Assembly: GCF_000376425.1 (NCBI RefSeq)
Contig: NZ_AQWL01000005.1
Span: forward strand, 218,166 to 282,165
Reading direction: 5' to 3'
Source: Thiobacillus denitrificans DSM 12475
GTDB lineage: Bacteria > Pseudomonadota > Gammaproteobacteria > Burkholderiales > Thiobacillaceae
DNA length: 64,000 nucleotides
This document shows positions 8,303 through 17,633 of this stretch, one piece after another (the stretch's first letter is position 1; each line of letters starts with the position of its first letter). Position numbers and translations under genes: made by a program. A model generated the notes under the pieces. The model was not told where the DNA came from and ran no database searches. It saw only the letters and a list, made by a program, of their open reading frames with translations.

Positions 8303-8587
8303 ATGGACACACGGCAAACCTGGATTATCGGACTGGCAGCACTGGGACTGGCCCTGGCCAGTCCGGTTCACGCGGCACCGGATTACATGGATGGCGCTTT
8401 CATCGTGGCCAAGCGCGACCGCGGCGACGAAGCCCGCCAGGACCGGCGCGACGCCAACAAGCCCGATCAGCGCCGCGCGACACGACGCGAGGCCGAACAC
8501 AACGAACCGCCAGGTTACGGTTACGGCTACGAGCGCCGCCAGCAGGAACGGCCCGAGCCGGACAGCCATCCCCGCGGCCGTCGCTGA
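8303..8587 (+). CDS. Small secreted Arg/Asp-rich protein
   Basis: A 94-residue protein with a clear signal peptide, RQTWIIGLAALGLALASPVHA, cut probably after VHA near residue 24. The mature part is very hydrophilic, with repeated DRRD/RRE/ERR patches and a GYGYGYE insert. No domain is recognised; it is probably a periplasmic, disordered protein. The ATG at 8303 is preferred over an in-frame ATG at 8291 because GGAG between them sits at ribosome-site distance. It is the first of three small exported-protein genes reading the same way, divergent from the OmpR-like regulator, which suggests regulation by that system (inference). Confidence 0.7.
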   Translation: MDTRQTWIIGLAALGLALASPVHAAPDYMDGAFIVAKRDRGDEARQDRRDANKPDQRRATRREAEHNEPPGYGYGYERRQQERPEPDSHPRGRR

Positions 8588-8625
8588 ATTTGCACTGAAC
8601 GCACTGTTGAACGAGGAGAGTCACG

Positions 8626-9222
8626 ATGAATGCACATTCCCTGAAGCGCAGCCAAGGACATCAGCGCATTCTGCTTGCCGCACTGCTTGCCGTCAGCGCC
8701 GCCGCGCAGGCCGGTCACGGCCGCGACGACGGCTTCACCACACGCGTCAAGGTCCTGGCCAGCACCCCGGTCTACGACACCATCAACGAGCCGCGCCGCG
8801 AATGCTGGACCGAAACCGTCGGCTATGACACGCGCAGCATCCGCGATGGCAGCAATACGGGAGGGGCCATGCTCGGCGCCATCGCCGGCGGCCTGCTCGG
8901 CTCAACGGTCGGCAAGGGCAACGGCAGGGTCGCTGCCGCCGCAGTCGGCGCAGCCACCGGCGCAGTGGTGGGCGACCGCTGGAACGACGGCGATCGCCGT
9001 TACGAATCGCACCCGCGCCAGGTAGAGCGCTGCCGCACCCACGACGACTACCGTCAGGTGATCAGCGGCTACGACGTGCGCTACCGATTCCAGGGCCGCG
9101 AATACAGCACCCGTCTGCCTTACGACCCGGGCAAATGGCTGACCCTGAACGGGAACTTTTCCGTGGCCGAGGACCGGCGCGACGAGCGCTGGAACGACCG
9201 CCGCGACGACTGGAACGATTGA
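8626..9222 (+). CDS. Glycine-zipper (2TM / 17-kDa antigen type) exported protein
   Basis: A 198-residue protein. An N-terminal signal (HQRILLAALLAVSAAAQAG) precedes a conserved region with YDTINEPRRECW, then the glycine zipper GGAMLGAIAGGLLGSTVG and VGAATGAVVGD, typical of the 2TM family found in outer-membrane-associated proteins. The C-terminal part (ERCRTHDDYRQVISGYDVRYRFQGREY) resembles the conserved tail of such proteins, followed by a charged end rich in DRRDE/WNDRRDDW. The ribosome site GAGGAG precedes ATG 8626. There is no lipobox, so it is probably periplasmic or loosely membrane-bound. It sits in a three-gene set of small exported proteins. Confidence 0.82.
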   Translation: MNAHSLKRSQGHQRILLAALLAVSAAAQAGHGRDDGFTTRVKVLASTPVYDTINEPRRECWTETVGYDTRSIRDGSNTGGAMLGAIAGGLLGSTVGKGNGRVAAAAVGAATGAVVGDRWNDGDRRYESHPRQVERCRTHDDYRQVISGYDVRYRFQGREYSTRLPYDPGKWLTLNGNFSVAEDRRDERWNDRRDDWND

Positions 9223-9273
9223 TGCACGCACCCCGTACAACCGCTGCATTCCAACCTTGAAAGGAGTAGAACC

Positions 9274-9666
9274 ATGCTACGCACCCTGCTGATTGCAACC
9301 GCCCTCCTGACCGCCTCCAGCGCCAGCTTCGCCCATGGCGGCAACGGTGGCTACGGCCGTGTGATAACGGTCGAACCCCAGTTCGTCATCTCGTTTGGCA
9401 GCCACCATCACGACGGCTTCCGCGTGTTGTACGAGTCCGGCGGCAGCCGCTACTGGACGCACACGTCCTACCGGCCCGGCCGCACCATCGTGCTGCCCCC
9501 GCGCCATCGCGTCCAGCATGTCCACCACTACCGTGATTACGGGCATCGCTGGGATGGGCGCCGCGACTGGAATCATCACCACAATGACTGGCGCCACGAT
9601 GACCGGCGCCATGACCGCGATGGACGCCGCGACCATCGCGAGCACCGCCGCCACGGCCGCAGCTGA
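9274..9666 (+). CDS. Secreted His/Arg/Asp-rich protein
   Basis: A 130-residue exported protein. The signal peptide LRTLLIATALLTASSASFA ends near residue 20. The mature N-terminal half (RVITVEPQFVISFG and RVLYESGGSRYWTHTSYRPG) looks folded; the C-terminal half is dominated by His, Arg, Asp and Trp (HRWDGRRDWNHHHNDWRH). Roughly every fourth residue there is His, so binding of metal ions or polyanions is plausible but unproven. The ribosome site AAAGGAG precedes ATG 9274. A strong terminator follows the stop, closing the three-gene unit. No family is recognised with confidence. Confidence 0.75.
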   Translation: MLRTLLIATALLTASSASFAHGGNGGYGRVITVEPQFVISFGSHHHDGFRVLYESGGSRYWTHTSYRPGRTIVLPPRHRVQHVHHYRDYGHRWDGRRDWNHHHNDWRHDDRRHDRDGRRDHREHRRHGRS

Positions 9667-9672
9667 ATCGTG

Positions 9673-9703
9673 ACCGGGTCCAGGCTTCGCTGGACCCGGT
9701 TTT
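9673..9703. terminator. Strong bidirectional intrinsic terminator
   Basis: ACCGGGTCCAG, the six-base loop GCTTCG, and CTGGACCCGGT form an 11-base-pair stem followed by TTTT on the plus strand. It closes the small secreted-protein unit and also overlaps the 3' end of the convergent pbpC gene. Confidence 0.88.
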
Positions 9704-11777
9704 AGTGTGTGGGCGCAGGCCCTGGCCCGCGCACCTGGAACTGCACACTGTCGAGCACCCGGTCTCCCGCATCCCCCACCAATTGCAGGGTATGCCTGCC
9801 CGCAACGGGTACCCAGGCCAGCGCGCCATCCGCCTTGCCCAGATGTTCCCCATCCAGCACCCACGCAGCATCGGCCGCGCCGGTCGCCGCAAGAAACACC
9901 CGCTGCATGGATGGCGGCATGTCGGGGTCAAGCGCCAGAATGGTGCCTGCGCCGGGATATTCGATACGCGCCTCGATCACCGCGCTGACTGCCGTCTGCT
10001 TCCCTGACGGAGCCGTACCTGCGATGAACCACTCGCCCTGCCGCCGCATCACACCGGGCGGCGCGGCAGGCGGCGCCCCCGGCGTGGCGTGCAGCGCCTG
10101 CATCAGTTCCAGCCACACCGGCGCCGCGCCGGTGACGCCGGATACGCCGCGCATCGGCTGGCCGTCGAAATTGCCCACCCACACGCCGACCGTGAAACGC
10201 TGCGAAAACCCGATGCACCAGTTGTCTCGCATGTCCTTGCTGGTACCGGTTTTGACGGCACTCCAGAACGGCGTGGCGAGCGGATTCTCAAAGCCGAAAG
10301 TGACGCTGCGCGCGGTGCGGTCGGCAAGAATGTCGGCCACGATGAAGGCCGCGGCGGGTTCGATCGCCGGTCTCGATGCTGCGTCCGGCCCCGGCAGCAG
10401 CCGCGCGGCACTGACGCGGCCGCCATTGGCCAGCGCACGATAGGCATTGGTGAGCGACCATAAATCCACTTCGGGCGCGCCCAGCGCCAGCGCATAGCCG
10501 TAAAAATCGGCCTCCTGCGCCAGCGGCAGGCCGAGTTGCAGCAGGCGCTGGTGAAACGGTTCGATCCCCGTCAGCAGCAAGCTGCGCACTGCCGGCACAT
10601 TGAGGCTGCCAGCCAGCGCAGTGCGCACGCTCACCCGTCCCCTGAACTGCCGGTCGTAGTTTTGCGGCACATATTGTCCGGCCGGCGTGGTAATCGCCAC
10701 CGGGCTGTCGTCCAGAGGCGAGGCCGCGGTCAGGATCTGCCGCTCGATCGCCAGCGCATACAGGAAGGGTTTCAGCGTCGAGCCCGCCTGGCGTTGCGCA
10801 CGCACGCCGTCGATCTGCTGCAGGGGCACGCCACGGCGGCTGCCGACATAGGCCAGCGTTTCGCCGCTGGCATTGTCGAGCACCAGCACCGCACCGTCTT
10901 CCACCTCCTGATCGGTCAATTGGGACAACTGCGATTCGAGCGCAGCTGCCGCATAGCGCTGCAGATCCAGATCGAGCGTGGTGCGAATGCGCGCCCCCGG
11001 CACCAGTTCCAGCCGGAGCGCCAGATGCGGCGCCGCACCGGCCTGTGCCCCAGTGGCTTGCCCAGGCTGCACCACTTGTTGCGCCAGGCGGCGCAGACGC
11101 ACGCACTCCGCGCTATCCGCCGGCTGCCCGGCATAGCGGCATGCGCGCGCGGCCAGCTGCGCCGGCAGCGCGCGCGGCGCCGGCAACAACGCGGCCAGCA
11201 GCAGGGCTTCATCCCGAGTCAGCGCCGACGCGCCCTTGCCGAACAGCATCGCCGACGCCGCCGCTGCCCCGCGCGCCTCGCCGCGGAACGGCGCCAGATT
11301 GAGATACGCCTCCAGAATCTGCGGCTTGCTGAGGCGGCGTTCGAGTCGCCACGCCGCCGCCATCTGCCGGAGTTTGCCCACCACGCCCTTACGCGCGCCC
11401 GAGGCGAGCCCGGGCTGCAGGAATCCCGCCAGCTGCATCGTCAGCGTGCTGGCGCCGCGTCGCTTTTCGCCTTTGAGGTTTTGCCACAACGCATGGGCCA
11501 GCGCGCGCAGATCCACGCCGCTATGGTCGGCGAACCGCTTGTCCTCGAATTTCACCACGGCCTGCTGCAAGGCTGGCGAGATGGCGGCCAGTGCCTGCCA
11601 CTCACCCTGCCGGCGATGGAAATCGACGCGCACCTCCTGCATCACCGCGCCATGGCGATCCAGCAGCCAGGCCGACGACGGCGGATGCTGGCGCTGAATC
11701 TGCGCCAGGTCCGGCGCCGTACCGCAGGCAGTCAGAACCGCACAGGCGCCCGCAGCCGTCCAGGTGCGCAGCCTCAC
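9702..11777 (-). CDS. pbpC: Penicillin-binding protein 1C (bifunctional peptidoglycan synthase)
   Basis: A 691-residue class A penicillin-binding protein of the PbpC type. The glycosyltransferase domain shows VKFEDKRFADHSGVD with the catalytic Glu, then RGASTLTMQLA and the RRLSKPQILEAYLNLAPF segment. The transpeptidase domain has the serine box AGSTLKPFLYALA, SLN, and KTGTSKDMRDNW. The C-terminal PbpC tail follows. The start is GTG 11777, overlapping the stop of the alpha-2-macroglobulin gene (GTGA); the longer open frame upstream is only an out-of-frame extension. The N-terminus RTWTAAGACAVLTACG contains a possible lipobox (LTAC), so it may be lipid-anchored rather than held by a signal anchor. 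Confidence 0.92.
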   Translation of the reverse strand: MRLRTWTAAGACAVLTACGTAPDLAQIQRQHPPSSAWLLDRHGAVMQEVRVDFHRRQGEWQALAAISPALQQAVVKFEDKRFADHSGVDLRALAHALWQNLKGEKRRGASTLTMQLAGFLQPGLASGARKGVVGKLRQMAAAWRLERRLSKPQILEAYLNLAPFRGEARGAAAASAMLFGKGASALTRDEALLLAALLPAPRALPAQLAARACRYAGQPADSAECVRLRRLAQQVVQPGQATGAQAGAAPHLALRLELVPGARIRTTLDLDLQRYAAAALESQLSQLTDQEVEDGAVLVLDNASGETLAYVGSRRGVPLQQIDGVRAQRQAGSTLKPFLYALAIERQILTAASPLDDSPVAITTPAGQYVPQNYDRQFRGRVSVRTALAGSLNVPAVRSLLLTGIEPFHQRLLQLGLPLAQEADFYGYALALGAPEVDLWSLTNAYRALANGGRVSAARLLPGPDAASRPAIEPAAAFIVADILADRTARSVTFGFENPLATPFWSAVKTGTSKDMRDNWCIGFSQRFTVGVWVGNFDGQPMRGVSGVTGAAPVWLELMQALHATPGAPPAAPPGVMRRQGEWFIAGTAPSGKQTAVSAVIEARIEYPGAGTILALDPDMPPSMQRVFLAATGAADAAWVLDGEHLGKADGALAWVPVAGRHTLQLVGDAGDRVLDSVQFQVRGPGPAPTH

Positions 11778-14700
11778 GGCATCACGTCCCAATCGGCGTT
11801 GGGCAGTTCGCCGAACTGCCCAGGCTGGTACATGGCCTCGACCCGCGTCGGCGGCAGCTTGAAGCGGCCTGGATTGTCCAGTCGCAGCGTGTAGCCGAGC
11901 GTGAAGCTGCCCCTGGGGACCCAGGCGTAATACGCGCGATAGCGCTCGAACGGGCGCTCCTCGAACGCCAGCCAGGCGGTGCCCGTGCTGCGGTTGCCGC
12001 GATCCAGCAGCGCCGATTCGCCCGCGAGACCGCTGCCCAGCACGCTCGCCCCGGCAGGCACCGGCGCGTCGACCACCACCCAGCTCATGTCGGCCTGGGC
12101 CTCGATCGTCAGCGTCACCCGCGCGAGGTCGCCACGCGACCATTTGCCGGCGACTGCCTGCTGCAGCGGCACCACGCTCTGCCTGATGGCGTAGCCGGCG
12201 TTCATCGCCGTTTTCAACGGCACCGCCGCGTGGCTCATCACCGTGACCCATGGCTTGCCGCTGCCGTGGTGCATCAGGCGCAGCTCGCCGCCAGCGGCCG
12301 GCCACGGCAATGCGATGTCCTGCGGTTTCGGCCAGTTCATTGTGCGGCTCGCCGCGGCGAGTTCGACGCGCGTCTGGCCGCTCACCGGCGCAGCTTCGAA
12401 CTGCCGCGAAAAGCGATCCAGCGCGATGCGCGCCCAGGCATTTGCCGTGGTCAGATCCCAGCGCCCCTGTTTTTGCCGTGCCATCAGGCCGCGCGCGAGC
12501 CGCGGAAGCTCGGCCTGCATCTCGGGCACCGTCTGCAGTACCGCCAGCGCACGCGCGGCGTTGAGGTCGGGCGACACCATCAGCCACCACAGATCGTCGC
12601 GGGTGCCGCCCGCCCAGTTGAACGTGGTGCCGCGCAAGTCCATGCGCGCGCGCAGCAGCGCCACGGTCTGTTTCAGTCGGGCCTCACGTCCGGGCACGCT
12701 AGCGAGCTGCTGCAGGATCGACAGGTAATCGATCAGCGCGGAGGTCGGCCATCGATCCGGCACCATCTGGTCCGCCCCCAGCGGCAGTGCCTCCAGCATG
12801 TCCGGCGTGGCCTGGTCGTAGCGCGCCAGCGCTTCGATGGCGGCGAGCTTGCGCAGATGGCCATCGGCAAAGCCGATACCCTCGTCCGGCAGCCGGCCGG
12901 CGACAAATGCCTGCAGGCCATTCAGCATGGCATCGCGCGCCGCATCCGGCAGCGCCTGCCGCGCGGCATGCGCAGTGGCGAGCACGTACGCGGTGAGCAC
13001 GGCATCGCCAGACAGGGCCTCGCTGGCAAACGCCCTCAGCAGACCATTGCCGTCGAGATGTGCCGGCAGGCGGCTCATCGTATCCGCCCACATGGCGGCG
13101 TCGTCGAGCGCCAGTGCGCGCGACACGCGCTGCTCGATGCAGGTGTAGGGATAGGCGCGCATGTAGTCGCGCATGGCGGCAAGATTGCCCGCCAGCGTGG
13201 GGGCGGCGCTGACTGCCACGCCGCCGTGCCCGGCCAGCGCCCCGGCGGGACGCGCGACGTTCAGGCTATGGCTGCCGTCGAGCTGCAGCAGCGTCGCCTG
13301 CATCACCCGCACCGGCACGGCGGGCAGCACCAGCTGGCTCGCGCTGAGCACATCGCTGCCGCCTGCGCTGCGGGCTTCGAGCCGCCAGTTCAGCGTTCCC
13401 GCATGCGCCGGCACGGTCACTGGCCAGCTCACGCTGCGCGCCTCGCCCGGCGCCAGCTCGACCGTCTGCGGCGACACCGCGAGCAGCCCGTCATCTGCCG
13501 TGAGGGTGGGGGTCAGTGCCACCGTTTGCGGCTTGTCGCTGCCGTTGCGCACGGTGAATCCCGCCGCGAACGCATCGCCTTCACGCACCACCGGCGGCAG
13601 GCCGGCCAGCAGCATCACGTCCTGGCGCGTCTGGATGCGGGTGCCGCCATCGCCGAAGAAGCCGGTGCCCGCATGCGCCACCGCAGCGATGCGGAAGCTG
13701 GTCAGGCTGTCGTTCAGCGGCACCTTCACCTGCGCGCGACCGCTGCGGTCGAGCTTCACCCGCGCCTGCCACAGCACGCGCGTGTCGAACAGTTCGCGCG
13801 TCGGCAGCTTGCCGCCGCCACCGCCCGGCGGCAGGCTCTTGCGGCCATAGTGGCGCTTGCCGACCACCTGCATCTGCGCGGTGGCGGTGGCGACTTCCCA
13901 CGGGCGCGTCGCCATCATGGCGTCGAGCAGCTTCCAGCTCGGGTTGGGCGCCAGCTCCAGCAAGCCCTCGTCCACCACCGCCAGCGCGACTTCGGCACCC
14001 GCCGGCAGCTTGCCGCCGTCGGCGCGCGTCACCCTGAGCGTCACCGGCACGTGCTCGCGCACCCGGTAAACCGGCCGCGGCGTAGTGACGCTGACATTCA
14101 ACGCATGGCCGCGTTCGCCGACGCGCAGGCTCGCCGCCCCCAGCTTGTAGGCGGGCTTGCCGAGATCGACCAGCGCGGTGGGGGCAGGCTCGCCCACCCG
14201 GCCGCGCACCGCCAGCACCGAGACGACCACGTTGGGCGCGTAGCTCGGCTTGACCGGCAGCCGCACCGTAGGCGATTGCGCGGAAAGCGGCACGACGAAG
14301 CTGTCGAGCACGCCTTCGCGTTCCACCGTGACCAGCGCGGTGGCGGAGCGGAACGGCAGCTTCACCTGCAGTTCGGCAAGCTGTCCCGGCTCGTATTGCG
14401 GCCGTTCGGGCAGTACGTCCATGCGGTCGGAATCATGGCCGGGAAACCAGGCGTCGTCGCTGCCTGCCACCCACATTTCGCGGTGGGCGTGGACGCTGCG
14501 GCCGGCCGCATCGGTGGTCTTGACGCGCACGCTCAGATTGCCGCGCATCGGCGGCCTGATATCGCAGGCGAGCTGGCCGCCGGCATCGGTCACGCCGGCA
14601 CAGCCCGCCGCCACGCGTTTCACCTCGCGCGTGTTTTCGTACGCATAGAAGCCGCCGATCAGGCGCTTGCGGTGACTGTAGGTGCGCACCGAAAAAATGT

Positions 14701-17416
14701 CCGATTCGACGCGCGCTCCCGCCACCGCCTTGCCATCGGGGTCGATCACCGCCAGCGTGTAGCGCAGCGTGTCGCGCGCGTTCCAGTCGGCAATGGCGAT
14801 ACCCGGAATGCGCTGCCCCGGCCACAGCAGCGTGCGGCGCGACACGGTCTGGGTGGCCCCGCTGGCGTCCCGATAGTCGAGTTCCAGACGCAGCGCCTGC
14901 AGCGTTTCGGCTTGCGGCAAGCCGCCCACCGTCAGCCGCGCCGCACCCGCCGCATCAAGCGTGGCTGCCTGCGTGCGTGCCAGGGGCTGCCGCGCGGCCG
15001 GGGCGGCCGGATCGGCGCCGTCTTCCAGTTCATAAAAGCTGTCGTCCACCGCCGTCTCGCGACTGATCCCTTCCCTGACGTTGCCGTTGGCAAAGAGGGT
15101 GCCGGGGAACGCCGCACTGGCATAAGCGGCCGGTTCGACGAGGCTGCGCAGCTTGACCGGCTGCAGGCTGGCGCCGCCACCCGACAGGTACTGCACTCCG
15201 ACATCGACGCTGACGGCCGGCGCACCCACCAGCGCGGCTTGCGGCAGGCCGATCTGCGCGCGCATCGTCGGCAAGCGGAACGCCGCCACGGTGAACCGGC
15301 CCGACTGCCGCGCCCGCTCGCCCTCGCCCAGAGTAATGTCGTACGCGCCCAGCCGGGCCTCGCGCGGAATGGCCCACTGCGTTTCGGCGATGCCCTGCGG
15401 GTCGAATTTCACCGGCAGGGTATAGGCCTGCCCGCTGCCGGCATGGGTGAGGGTGAGTTTTTTCGGCAGATTCTTTTGCGCCACCCGTGCGAAACCGCTG
15501 CCCGAGCGCAGCCGGATGAAATGTTTCATCGCCACCGTATCGCCCGCCCGGAACAGGCTGCGGTCGAGCACGCTGTGCGCGATCTCCGGCGTCCACACCT
15601 CGCTCGCGGGCAGGTTGAAGCGCCACGATTCGATGCCGTTGTCCCATGACGACAGGGTGAAGCTGCGATCCTGGCCGACCCGCGCCGAAACGAACCAGCC
15701 GCCTGGCCAGTTCCGGCAGCGCGGGGCCTCGCCCAGAGCCTGTGCGATGCGGGCGCGTCCCTGTGCGTCGGTCGCCCCCTGCCATTTCAGCGTGCCCTTG
15801 CAGTCGCTCACTGCCACCTGCGCGCCGGCCACCGGCTGGCCGGAATCCAGCGCCGTCACCCACGCCAGCGAGGACTCGCGCCCGACCTTGAAATGCGCGA
15901 CCAGATTGGTGACCAGCGCTGCGGTGTGGGTGTGATACGCGCCCTGGCCGTCGAGATAGGCCGCGCCAAGTTTCGGACTGGCGAGTTCGACCACATAAAA
16001 CCCCGGTCCCGGCAGCGGAATGCCGACGACCTCGAAAGCCTGGCCGCCGCCCGGCTTGGGTACGCTCAACCCGGCCACCGGGCTGACCTTTTCCAGCACC
16101 GAAAAGCTGCCCGCGGGCTGACGCACGGGTGGCTTCTCCGGACGGGCTCCGGGTGTCGGACGGCCGTAGCGCACGCTTTCCAGATGCCGCAACCAGTTGA
16201 TCACCATGCTGTCGGCGCCATCGCGTACCGCTGCCAGCTTGCCCGGCAGCGCCAGGGTGCGGCCGCCGGCAGCGGTTTCCAGGTTGCGCAGCGTGACCGG
16301 CAACACCGGATGCGCCGCTTCGAGCACGCCGAATGCGTCGGGGAATTTGGCCAGCGGCGGGTAGGCATCGGTGCGGAGCGCCAGCGGAAACTGCGCGGCA
16401 TTGGCCAGCGCGCGGCCATCCTCGTCACGCAGCGCGGCGGGCAGACTCAGCGTGAGCACCGTCTTTTCCGGAAAGGGGCCGGCAAAACGCAGCTGCTCCA
16501 GCCACGGGGAAGCCGCCGCGCCGTCATCCGGCAGCGCCGTCCAGCTGCGCCCTGCGGCGTCGCTGAGGCGCACCCGGCGTGCGTCTTCGCGCCTGATCGC
16601 GCCACCGAAGTCGACCCGGATCGGCGTGAGCGGATTGCACGCCGCGCGCGGGTTGACCTTGCCGCACGTCGCGCGTGCATAAAACCCCGGGCGCACACGG
16701 AACGCAAACGTCTGCGCGCCCCGGCTCGCCAGCCCGTTGCCCGCTTCGACACCGACGTCCAGCACCAGGCTGACCCGGCTCTCGTTCGGCAACGGGCGCC
16801 GGCAGCGGAGCACCTCGGTGGTCTCGGCATTGGGCGCAAAGCGCCGGCGGAACAACGGGTCGTTGCCGTCTTTCAATGGCCGCAGGGCCGCCTCACGCGC
16901 CGCCCCCTGCAGCACCTCCACCTCGATGCGCTCGGCCAGTCCCGTTACCTGGCACGACGCCCGGCTCGCCAGGGTGCCGGGCTTTACCCGCGTATCGAAT
17001 GTCAGCACGAAGGTCTGCCGCTCGTCGATATCACTGCTGCCATCGACGGGGCGTAAGGCCATCACCTGCGGGCCGCCGGTGTCGAAGCGGAAATTTTCCG
17101 CTTTCACCGGTTGCCCGGCCGCATCCTTCAGCCCCGCGCGAACCGTGAACGCGCAGCGCACAGCGCCCGGCAGGCCGCGCTCGAAGTCGTAGATCCAAGT
17201 GCGGTCGTCGAGCCACTTGCCGCTGCCCGCCACTGGGCAATCCACCTCGAACGGATCGGCTGCGCGCGGGTCGCCCAGCGCCACCACCGGCTGGTCGAAT
17301 CTTGCCGCTGCCTGTCGCACGTCCTTGACGCTGCCCTGCGGCGAAAAATCCGCCACCTGGGCAGCCAGCGCCAGCGCCGTCCACATGCCTCCCGCCAGCC
17401 CGATCCAGATACGCAT
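11774..17416 (-). CDS. Bacterial alpha-2-macroglobulin (YfhM-like) with thioester motif
   Basis: A very large 1880-residue exported protein. Bacterial alpha-2-macroglobulins trap proteases in the periplasm and are encoded beside pbpC, as here. The signal peptide is WIGLAGGMWTALALAAQ, without a lipobox Cys. MG-type beta domains fill the N-terminal two thirds; ARGRVG- and GVLDSFVV-type segments are typical of the family. The thioester motif YTCIEQ lies at Cys1426, inside the alpha-helical thioester domain (RAYPYTCIEQRVSRALALD, YDQATPDMLEALPLGADQ), so this is a covalent-trap version. The last residues overlap the start of pbpC. A long antisense frame over its 3' half is a codon-bias shadow. Confidence 0.93.
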   Translation of the reverse strand: MRIWIGLAGGMWTALALAAQVADFSPQGSVKDVRQAAARFDQPVVALGDPRAADPFEVDCPVAGSGKWLDDRTWIYDFERGLPGAVRCAFTVRAGLKDAAGQPVKAENFRFDTGGPQVMALRPVDGSSDIDERQTFVLTFDTRVKPGTLASRASCQVTGLAERIEVEVLQGAAREAALRPLKDGNDPLFRRRFAPNAETTEVLRCRRPLPNESRVSLVLDVGVEAGNGLASRGAQTFAFRVRPGFYARATCGKVNPRAACNPLTPIRVDFGGAIRREDARRVRLSDAAGRSWTALPDDGAAASPWLEQLRFAGPFPEKTVLTLSLPAALRDEDGRALANAAQFPLALRTDAYPPLAKFPDAFGVLEAAHPVLPVTLRNLETAAGGRTLALPGKLAAVRDGADSMVINWLRHLESVRYGRPTPGARPEKPPVRQPAGSFSVLEKVSPVAGLSVPKPGGGQAFEVVGIPLPGPGFYVVELASPKLGAAYLDGQGAYHTHTAALVTNLVAHFKVGRESSLAWVTALDSGQPVAGAQVAVSDCKGTLKWQGATDAQGRARIAQALGEAPRCRNWPGGWFVSARVGQDRSFTLSSWDNGIESWRFNLPASEVWTPEIAHSVLDRSLFRAGDTVAMKHFIRLRSGSGFARVAQKNLPKKLTLTHAGSGQAYTLPVKFDPQGIAETQWAIPREARLGAYDITLGEGERARQSGRFTVAAFRLPTMRAQIGLPQAALVGAPAVSVDVGVQYLSGGGASLQPVKLRSLVEPAAYASAAFPGTLFANGNVREGISRETAVDDSFYELEDGADPAAPAARQPLARTQAATLDAAGAARLTVGGLPQAETLQALRLELDYRDASGATQTVSRRTLLWPGQRIPGIAIADWNARDTLRYTLAVIDPDGKAVAGARVESDIFSVRTYSHRKRLIGGFYAYENTREVKRVAAGCAGVTDAGGQLACDIRPPMRGNLSVRVKTTDAAGRSVHAHREMWVAGSDDAWFPGHDSDRMDVLPERPQYEPGQLAELQVKLPFRSATALVTVEREGVLDSFVVPLSAQSPTVRLPVKPSYAPNVVVSVLAVRGRVGEPAPTALVDLGKPAYKLGAASLRVGERGHALNVSVTTPRPVYRVREHVPVTLRVTRADGGKLPAGAEVALAVVDEGLLELAPNPSWKLLDAMMATRPWEVATATAQMQVVGKRHYGRKSLPPGGGGGKLPTRELFDTRVLWQARVKLDRSGRAQVKVPLNDSLTSFRIAAVAHAGTGFFGDGGTRIQTRQDVMLLAGLPPVVREGDAFAAGFTVRNGSDKPQTVALTPTLTADDGLLAVSPQTVELAPGEARSVSWPVTVPAHAGTLNWRLEARSAGGSDVLSASQLVLPAVPVRVMQATLLQLDGSHSLNVARPAGALAGHGGVAVSAAPTLAGNLAAMRDYMRAYPYTCIEQRVSRALALDDAAMWADTMSRLPAHLDGNGLLRAFASEALSGDAVLTAYVLATAHAARQALPDAARDAMLNGLQAFVAGRLPDEGIGFADGHLRKLAAIEALARYDQATPDMLEALPLGADQMVPDRWPTSALIDYLSILQQLASVPGREARLKQTVALLRARMDLRGTTFNWAGGTRDDLWWLMVSPDLNAARALAVLQTVPEMQAELPRLARGLMARQKQGRWDLTTANAWARIALDRFSRQFEAAPVSGQTRVELAAASRTMNWPKPQDIALPWPAAGGELRLMHHGSGKPWVTVMSHAAVPLKTAMNAGYAIRQSVVPLQQAVAGKWSRGDLARVTLTIEAQADMSWVVVDAPVPAGASVLGSGLAGESALLDRGNRSTGTAWLAFEERPFERYRAYYAWVPRGSFTLGYTLRLDNPGRFKLPPTRVEAMYQPGQFGELPNADWDVMP

Positions 17417-17633
17417 GGGGTTCCCTCCCGTGTTCGGGCCATTGTGACAAGGCGTGCGGGTTTTTCAAACCGCAGGGCAGCGGGGCTTTGCCGCCATGCG
17501 ATGGCTTATGGGCGGCAGTGAACCGTTTTCCGCAGCCCGGTTCCCATTCCGTATGTCCGGCTGGAGCGCCGTGCCGACTTGGCATACCATCACTGCCCCG
17601 ACGCCTCATCCTGGCAGGAACCGGCCCACGCCC

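Noticed and set aside
11591-15649. A 1352-codon plus-strand open frame antisense to pbpC and the alpha-2-macroglobulin.
   Set aside because: It is rich in Arg, His, Gln and Ala, shows no domain, and mirrors a frame with strong GC codon bias. The minus-strand proteins have clear motifs throughout.
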